Below, piece after piece: positions 59,894 through 64,000 of a stretch of DNA of 64,000 bases. Source of the DNA: Effrenium voratum (Eukaryota > Sar > Dinophyceae > Suessiales > Symbiodiniaceae); the NCBI GenBank assembly GCA_963377175.1, contig CAUJNA010003805.1, forward strand, positions 983,501-1,047,500, in the 5' to 3' direction. A model generated the notes under the pieces. That model saw only the letters and a list, made by a program, of their open reading frames with translations, made no database searches and was not told the DNA's origin. A program made the translations under genes and the position numbers. Each line of letters opens with the position of its first letter. Positions within the stretch are counted from its first letter, which is position 1.

Positions 59894-62265
59894 TCTTTGT
59901 GTTTTTGTGTTTTTGTGTGCTTGTGTGTGTCTCAAAGTAGGTATCCTTTGGTATCCTTAGCTCATTCGGAGCTGGCAACTGTCAATCACCCACACCAAAC
60001 CGCCTAAACCATCCTGCTCACTGAATGGGGGCCACAGTTCTGGAAAGGCTGGATGATGGATGTCTCAGTGATGCCACAGAGTCAACTAATGTCAACTTTG
60101 CGGAATGTGAGCGAGTGTGTTCTTGCTGCAGGGCGTGAACCAATTGAAATGTTTGTTTTGCAGGCTTCGTTTTTGTCCACAGCTACGTAATTGGTCGAAT
60201 GGGGTCCAATTTGCACAAGCCATGCCTGCCTCGAATCGCAGGAAGAGAAGAGTGGACAATCGATTGAGGCTGCAACAGCCCTTGGCAAGGCAATGGCCGC
60301 AACTTGGCGCGATGGAAAAAGGAAAAAGCCTGGATCCCGCCCGGACACTTTGTCCAAACGAGAATCAGGGAGGTAACACACGGCGCACTGCGCACGGCGA
60401 ATTACTTTTGCAAAGGGTGCTCGGGGGAGCACAAGGAATTTTGCCTCTGGCTCATGTGTTTGACTCTTTGACCCAGTCCTTCGCTTGCCTGACCCTTTCC
60501 GATTGTTTGGTTTCCCTACTGGCTACGAATGAACAGAACAACCAGGACTTCCCTTCAGGAGGACGCAGTTGACCGTGCTGCATTCCTCTTCTTCATTCGC
60601 AAATCATTCATGTTTGCTGTTTGCTGAGCAAGCATCGCTATTACAAGCCCCTCCCCGGTTTGGCAACTCAGTGACCACAAGAGCTTCGCCAGGAAGGGTT
60701 CAATGAGCCAAAAGGAATCTCCGAGGTTCGTTCGACAGCCAGCAGTCTCAGTGTCCTTTTTCCTTGCTGCATTTGTTCGTTTGGTTCGGTTAAAGCCATT
60801 TCAGTGGCACTTGACTATTTAAAGTTCACCGCACTTGGCACTTGTAAGCACACTGATGTTGAAGTTATGGTTTGTAAGCCCAAGTTTTGCAGCTCAAAGT
60901 GTCTTATTTTCCGCATTTGGTTATAGGCCAAAAGAGCCAGGGCATTTTGACTCGTTTTCCAGGCTGAGTTACGCATGTAGCCAACGCCATTTCAACATCT
61001 TTCAACCCTTGCCTTCGAATTTCCCTTGGACAGACGTGTCACTTTGGTTTCAATAGGTCCGCCGAGTACAGCCAAACCCCGGGCGCCTTCAAATGGGGAA
61101 CCAAAGGTTGGTCGCTTTAACAATTGATATCTAAACATGTTTAAGCAGATGGTACAACCCTCTTTCTGGTGCCCTACTCAATTTCCAAGAGTTTGTGATT
61201 GTATTTCGACATAGCCGAGCAGCGGTGTTGTGCTGCACATGGAGGGGTCTTGCACTAGCTTGTATATCATGCCTCAACTCACGACATGTCCAAAACTTGG
61301 GAATATCCCCTCAGATGATGTTGAAAGGACAACCAGGACGCCCACATCCAGATTCACAATCATCTCGCTGTGGGCACTGTTCCTGTCCTTCAGCCTCAAC
61401 AGGGTCTTACAAGCAAACACAGTGGCCAGATGACCCGGATATAACATGATCATGTTGTATCCCAATTGTCTAGCCGAGCTATGTGTTTGTGTGTTTGCTG
61501 CAACAATGGCCATCCCCAACGCGTGACGTTAGCTTTGACCGTTAGCTGAGATTGGCTGAAGTTCAGGGCTTTTGAGTCAGACATGCGTCAGAATCAAGAC
61601 GCGGCGAGCAAATGAGTTGATTTGACCCCTCGCTCCAACAGATTAATATATATATATATATATGTATAGGTGTGTCTTTTTTGAGGTACCCCTTTCTTGA
61701 TGGTTTTAACGGGGAACCAAAAGGGGTCGAAGCCATTTTGGGGGGTCCAACGTTTAAACAGACAGACACATATCAGTACTTGAATCGCCGGCCGGGCTGC
61801 AAGTTTGGCTGGTCCTGCTTGTTCAACTGTAGGTCCCTCAAATGGCGCTCCAAAATTCAAGGTTCTTGTATTTCTTTTCGGGGTTTTATGATCGGCTCAA
61901 CATCTGTGACAGCTTTCCGCCATTCGGGGGGTGGCCAGGGTCAGGGCTCCTTTAGCCTGGGATTCGTTAAAAAGTCTTCAATGGGCTCACCTCAAGCAGT
62001 CCTGTGAAAGAGCTTCTGCACAAGGGCCATGTGGCGTTTCCACAAGAGGTCCGGAGCTCCAGAATTGGTGGTGTCCTTTTGCTTCGACTTTGAAACGCTG
62101 CTAAAACGGGAACCTTGCTTGGCCGAGGTAGCGATTTGCCTGCCATGGACGCTGACGCTTTTGGCCTACACGCTGATGCACTGGAGCTATCCCAGGGACA
62201 TGCGGCTTTTGAATGAGCGCAGGAAGACGGCCCAGGATGTGGGTAGCCCAGTGCCTGCCGTTTGA
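46000..62265 (+). CDS. Spinster-like major facilitator transporter, 17 exons, 508 aa
   Basis: An integral membrane transporter of the MFS superfamily, Spinster (SPNS) type. Known SPNS proteins export sphingosine-1-phosphate or lysophospholipids; the substrate here is unknown. Seen in the sequence: a cytosolic, Pro/Glu-rich N-terminus (1-40); TM1 with N51-x-x-x-x-I56-D57; motif A GVVADRGIMMRK (D106/R107); DHNRGKYFG in the N-half; SIPGWRVVF in TM6; a central loop; GGIPWTVMG (278-286) in TM7; a second motif A GGVVADFLARR (D325); SGTNLPILSDIVPARDRSKV; YGIPAG; and a final WSYPRDMR tail. Length is normal for the family. The exons total 1527 bases in one frame with every phase consistent. Introns: 11 GC, 3 GT, 2 GA donors, all AG acceptors. 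ATG at 46000 follows a plausible trans-splice acceptor. Same direction as gene A. Confidence 0.88.
46508..46578. repeat. (TA)n microsatellite
   Basis: Alternating TA with short CATGTAC and CATACAT interruptions, in intron 1 of the Spinster-like gene. Confidence 0.9.
46667..46764 (+). CDS. Spinster-like exon 2 (aa 53-85)
   Basis: VEGIDTQLIPACLFALQRD then VNLTLSDVAILTT. Joins exon 1 so that NIVEGID aligns with the family's N-x4-[IV]-D motif. The alternative acceptor five bases upstream breaks this. GC donor. Confidence 0.85.
47075..47155 (-). repeat. MITE-like element, family M2 (intron 2)
   Basis: GAGGGTACCCTACCC at the left, core GTGAAAAAGGGAAACCAAAA, right GGGACCCCACCCAT. Partial copy lacking the AAAAAAGACAC end. 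Confidence 0.4.
47262..47362 (+). CDS. Spinster-like exon 3 (aa 85-119)
   Basis: LTSVAEVLTNVAAPFWGVVA then DRGIMMRKSIINL, the MFS motif A between TM2 and TM3. GC donor (CTGG|GCTGTC). Confidence 0.9.
47586..47671 (+). repeat. MITE-like element, family M3, copy 2 (intron 3)
   Basis: GATTTGCTCAAGAATA at the left and TTTTGCAAATC at the right, with interior TTCTGTTGGTTTCAAAGGGA and TTACTGGATG as in copy 1. Confidence 0.6.
48142..48252 (-). repeat. Two degenerate 61-base repeat units (intron 3)
   Basis: GCAACTTTTGAATTGGAGCT, GTGCGCTTCGCGTGCTACGC and a second GCGACTTTTGAGCTGGAGCT match the reverse complement of the 61-base satellite at 37.3 kb. Confidence 0.6.
48560..49370. repeat. Very long (CATT)n array (intron 3)
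   Basis: About 800 bases of CATT/CATA/CATG tetranucleotides, longest pure runs at about 48683-48750 and 49080-49130, passing into (CATA)n at the 3' end. It produces Ser/His/Phe ORFs that are artefacts. Confidence 0.95.
49684..49733 (+). CDS. Spinster-like exon 4 (aa 119-135), 50-base exon
   Basis: GISVLALAFVGSMASRK, TM3. Found by phase and by the hydrophobic gap between exons 3 and 5. CCCAG acceptor, GC donor (AAG|GCATGA). Exon 3's large intron contains the (CATT)n block. Confidence 0.8.
50065..50195 (+). CDS. Spinster-like exon 5 (aa 136-179)
   Basis: VPMVGLRAMSGFFMASLRPV, then CNGLVADMTSDHNRGKYFGQ. Most conserved-looking exon. GT donor (AGCGG|GTACAT). Confidence 0.92.
50298..50460. repeat. 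(GAT)n array (intron 5)
   Basis: GATGAT and GATCAT units, ending with a pure (GAT)n run. The 304-codon ORF 49567-50481 ends in an Asp run encoded here. Confidence 0.95.
51189..51295 (+). CDS. Spinster-like exon 6 (aa 179-215)
   Basis: LGMFGATMFAGNMANIFLWS then IPGWRVVFVALLQT, TM5 to TM6 with the GWRVxF motif. GC donor (TTTG|GCAGGT). Confidence 0.9.
51387..51484 (+). repeat. MITE-like element, family M1, copy 4 (intron 6)
   Basis: GTGGGTGAAAATTAAGCCAC at the left, interior ACCGCAGGTTTTAGTC and TTTACCAGGGTTCC, right GTTTGACCCAGAGCC. Confidence 0.6.
51714..51767 (+). CDS. Spinster-like exon 7 (aa 215-233)
   Basis: VPAQVLAALFAFLVTGKL, the rest of TM6. TTTTCAG acceptor, GT donor (CTGG|GTTGAA). 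Confidence 0.82.
52189..52232 (+). CDS. Spinster-like exon 8 (aa 233-247), 44-base exon
   Basis: GIVLKYMLEPERPPQ, start of the central cytosolic loop. CTCCAG acceptor and GA donor (CAG|GAGGAG). Required to restore frame between exons 7 and 9. Confidence 0.75.
52311..52415 (+). repeat. MITE-like element, family M2 (fills half of the 193-base intron 8)
   Basis: AATAGGGGTACCCC at the left, core TTTTCCTTTTGGTTTCCCTT, right GGGTACCAACTCAAACAAGA. Its right end lies about 10 bases from the acceptor of exon 9. Confidence 0.5.
52426..52509 (+). CDS. Spinster-like exon 9 (aa 248-275)
   Basis: EGRLVLDELRAVLRFLKIPT then FSVMIMQG, the loop helix before TM7. The acceptor TAG at 52425 is preferred; AG at 52428 is possible. 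GT donor (GGG|GTCGCT). Confidence 0.85.
52913..53017 (+). CDS. Spinster-like exon 10 (aa 276-310)
   Basis: VFGGIPWTVMGNNLLYFKLS then GLPDWQAAILTSEFT, TM7 and the IPWTVMG signature. GC donor (ACG|GCTCCT). Confidence 0.92.
55161..55287 (+). CDS. Spinster-like exon 11 (aa 311-353)
   Basis: VMGTFGGLLGGVVADFLARR then CGLHGRPLSAQFTVAVGIPL. TM8, second motif A, start of TM9. GC donor (CACG|GCACAA). Confidence 0.9.
56242..56292 (+). CDS. Spinster-like exon 12 (aa 353-370)
   Basis: AKRVRMYLQFYGIPAGE, loop before TM10. The acceptor after ACGCAAG is chosen by phase. GC donor (GAAG|GCAGGA). Confidence 0.8.
57064..57139 (+). CDS. Spinster-like exon 13 (aa 370-395)
   Basis: GSFLAYATVVACFGLFATWA then GSGTN, TM10. 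GC donor (ACCT|GCGCCG). Confidence 0.9.
57395..57437. repeat. (GA)n microsatellite (intron 13)
   Basis: Pure GA run of about 40 bases. Confidence 0.95.
58117..58174 (+). CDS. Spinster-like exon 14 (aa 395-414)
   Basis: LPILSDIVPARDRSKVMAWE, the conserved loop between TM10 and TM11. GC donor (GAG|GCAGGG). Confidence 0.9.
58808..58906 (+). repeat. MITE-like element, family M2 (intron 14)
   Basis: TGGGACCCCAAGAATGGG at the left, core TGGTTTCCCTTTAAAACCAC, right GGGTACCCTCAAAAACGACA. Confidence 0.6.
59352..59441 (+). CDS. Spinster-like exon 15 (aa 415-444)
   Basis: GALESSLATAIGPLFVSILA then DRIFGYKFGE, TM11 and the FGYK motif. GA donor (GAG|GACGGG). The (TTGG)n and (TTGC)n runs follow in the intron. 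Confidence 0.88.
59638..59895. repeat. (TTGG)n then (CTGC)n and (TTGC)n arrays (intron 15)
   Basis: TTGG units (59638-59712), then CTGC units passing abruptly into TTGC units (59778-59893). ORFs with Gly-Trp-Leu-Val or Ala-Cys-Leu repeats here are artefacts. Confidence 0.95.
60242..60298 (+). CDS. Spinster-like exon 16 (aa 445-463)
   Basis: EEKSGQSIEAATALGKAMA, lumenal/cytosolic loop into TM12. AATCGCAG acceptor, GC donor (GCC|GCAACT). Confidence 0.82.
61647..61760 (+). repeat. (TA)n followed by MITE-like element M2 (intron 16)
   Basis: TATATA run at 61647-61664, then AGGTGTGTCTTTTTTGAGGT, core TTAACGGGGAACCAAAAGGG, right GGGGTCCAACG...CAGACAGACACA. Confidence 0.6.
62128..62265 (+). CDS. 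Spinster-like exon 17 (aa 464-508, stop)
   Basis: VAICLPWTLTLLAYTLMHWS then YPRDMRLLNERRKTAQDVG, TM12 and a basic C-tail ending PVPAV; TGA at 62263-62265. Confidence 0.9.
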   Translation, partial: VAICLPWTLTLLAYTLMHWSYPRDMRLLNERRKTAQDVGSPVPAV

Positions 62266-62299
62266 AAAGGGCTTCCAAAGCCCCTCCTCAGGGCTGAAT

Positions 62300-62387
62300 C
62301 TTCCATTTGCTGAAATTAATATTTGTTGTTGTCCCTTTTCTACTGGAAGTATGTGTGTTTTTTGCAGCGAACTTCAGCAAATGGAAG
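62300..62387 (+). repeat. MITE-like element, family M3, copy 3 (just 3' of the Spinster-like gene)
   Basis: Perfect 15-base ends CTTCCATTTGCTGAA and TTCAGCAAATGGAAG, interior TACTGGAAGTATGTGTGTTT and TTTGCAG as in copy 1. It starts 35 bases after the stop codon, so it is probably in the 3' UTR or flank. Confidence 0.8.
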
Positions 62388-63590
62388 GAATGATTCATTT
62401 ACGTCAGCTGGTCTAATTGGCCGGCCAGGCAAGCTGAATCCGATTCAGCCGTCCTCCCGGGAGAACGGCGAAGCTTGCATATTTTTTGCTTGAACATCGC
62501 TGTCGACGGGCTCTATCGCTAAGCGTGACGTGTACTAGCTAGGGAGTTCCAAGATGGAGAAACTGTCCTCCTGGGACCCCATATGGCCGTGTTTTAGGTC
62601 ATGCGCCAAATACGGGAGTTTGACCGCAAAAAAAGCAGCCATAGGGGGTGCCAGGCTAAACAACATCCAGGCTGCACGGCCTATGAAATCCTCTTGGAGC
62701 GCCAGTGGGGGGGAAGTTGTCAGGGAAAGCAGCCACCTGAGACACCGAACAAGCAGTCAATGGGGCTGCTTGCTGGAGAGACCTCGTCTGAACAAAATGG
62801 ACATCCATGCTGCACGCACGGCCGAATTTTGCGACAGAATGGACCAAACTGAACCAATAATATCCTTTTTTTATGATGGCAACTCATGCGCAATTGATCT
62901 TTGGACAAAAGGCTTTGCAGCTGTGGCTGGTCCATGTCGTTTGGCTGCTTGCTGGCAGAATGGATTTCCATGCAGCAAGACTCGCTGCCGGAAGAGAGGA
63001 GGATATCTCTTTCAGTTCCGGATGTGGCAGCTGAAGCCTTGAGTCCCTTCGTAGCAAGGCTTATGCATTGATTTCGCTAAGGTGCCACGAGAGCAAAACT
63101 ATTTTTGTGCCACAAGAGCGAAGTCTGGGAGTGGCGAGTGCATCCCCATTGCAGCCTATTTCAGATGGTCCGTGCAGGCTTTGGTCATGCGTCTCGCACT
63201 CCCAGAAATTGCACGAATTCGTGTCACGCTGTAGGATTAGCTTGTTGACAGCGGACCTGGCTGAGTCGAATTGAAACACGAGAGTAAGGGTCCCAGGAGC
63301 CTCAGTGTTGAGAAGCCCCATTTGTCATTCCAGGAAGCTTGTGGCCAAGACCTTACTTTTCACATGGGGGAACGGGCATTTAAGTCTCTGCCGGTCTGGG
63401 GTGCAAGCCCCCTGCACAGCTGAGAATTCTCAGTCACTAAGACAGTAGGCGACTGAGCGAAGACCGAGCCCCTTTTGAAGTGTCTGGCCCCCTGTCTTGC
63501 CTCTGGCAATTCATGCTGGAAAGCAGCTCGGTTTCCAAATCTGCCTTGCTCATCCTGCCCCTGATATGCGTTCCTTGAGGTACAGTTTGA
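62388..63590. other. Intergenic or next-gene 5' region
   Basis: A 162-codon + ORF (62554-63042) contains imperfect internal repeats of an ATCCA(G/T)GCTGCACG type; a minus ORF of 86 codons lies at 63061-63321. Neither has a recognised domain. Confidence 0.35.
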
Positions 63591-64000
63591 CCGTTGGTTG
63601 CTGGCGGCTACGGGACAAACATCAACCTTTCAAGGTTTGACAGCCTGTTGCAGAAAGGCTTCTACGGGGGGGCCAAAATCATGACCCAAGAAACTTCACA
63701 GGTTACATTTGTGCTTGGCAAGAGGAAACCGACGGCGAGCAAGAAGCTGGAGTATATACTGCTTTCGCCAGTTTCTCGGCTCACGGCATCCGAAGATTTG
63801 CGCCAGCCATTTTCCGGCCAGACTTGGAGGGCTCTGCAGCCATGGTGGCCAGCTTTCATCAGACCCCATGGACTGCATGACTGCATGACGCCCCCGCAAA
63901 GAGTCGGAGAGGTACTATGGGTGGGGTCGCAAGACCTCGGCCGTACGGGGACAATTCCCGGCAAAGAGAACGCTGTTTCATGGTCAGCATCCTCAGACCC
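63591..64000 (+). CDS. Open frame running off the window end, unknown (partial)
   Basis: From a TGA at 63588 the frame is open for 136 codons to the window edge, beginning PLVAGGYGTNINLSRFDSLL, then QKGFYGGAKIMTQETSQVTF, with KRKPTASKKLEYI later. A second frame from about 63722 reads ETDGEQEAGVYTAFASFSAH to a TGA and is also coding-like, so a splice site may lie between them. Family not recognised. Confidence 0.3.

Noticed and set aside
59513..60007. ORFs with Gly-Trp-Leu-Val, Ala-Cys-Leu, Lys-Gln-Ala-Ser repeats
   Set aside because: Translation of (TTGG)n, (CTGC)n and (TTGC)n microsatellites.
1..64000. Relict dinoflagellate spliced-leader sequence, CRISPR arrays, rRNA
   Set aside because: Looked for by eye on both strands. 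Only short partial matches to the leader (e.g. CCCATTTTGGCCATGG at about 11827) and no array or rRNA signature were seen.

Overview
The window looks like nuclear DNA of a dinoflagellate, most likely a Symbiodiniaceae/Suessiales species (inference). It has no bacterial-style gene layout. Coding signal comes as many short exons (30-180 bases) separated by introns of 0.2-12 kb. Exon ends use GC and GA donors as well as GT, with AG|G-type acceptors, a pattern described for dinoflagellates. Simple repeats, satellites and short inverted-repeat (MITE-like) elements are very abundant. All convincing gene models lie on the + strand, which fits unidirectional dinoflagellate gene clusters.

Layout. 1-213 is the 3' end of a gene. 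4.1-5.4 kb holds isolated candidate exons. 9.6-18.3 kb holds a phase-consistent multi-exon gene (gene B) with a cystatin-like segment and a cysteine-rich C-terminus. 24.2-45.5 kb holds a second multi-exon gene (gene A) of unknown function. One inferred intron of gene A, about 12.5 kb long, contains a composite satellite block at 32.8-39.8 kb: a 650-bp terminal-inverted-repeat element, ATG/ATC-rich arrays, a 298-bp satellite, a 41-bp satellite, a 61-bp satellite and GATA arrays. 46.0-62.3 kb holds the best gene, which I could assemble fully by eye: a 17-exon, 508-codon major facilitator transporter of the Spinster type. 63.6-64.0 kb has an open frame running off the end.

In the Spinster-like gene 11 of 16 introns have GC donors, 3 GT and 2 GA, and the 17 exons sum to 1527 bases in frame. 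Its introns carry most of the simple repeats of the right half and several copies of three MITE-like families. One MITE copy in gene A appears to supply the splice acceptor of the last exon.

No tRNA, rRNA, CRISPR array, virus or toxin gene was recognised. All exon models are by-eye reconstructions without transcript data. Exons outside the Spinster-like gene are candidates, and the long ORFs inside satellites are not treated as genes.
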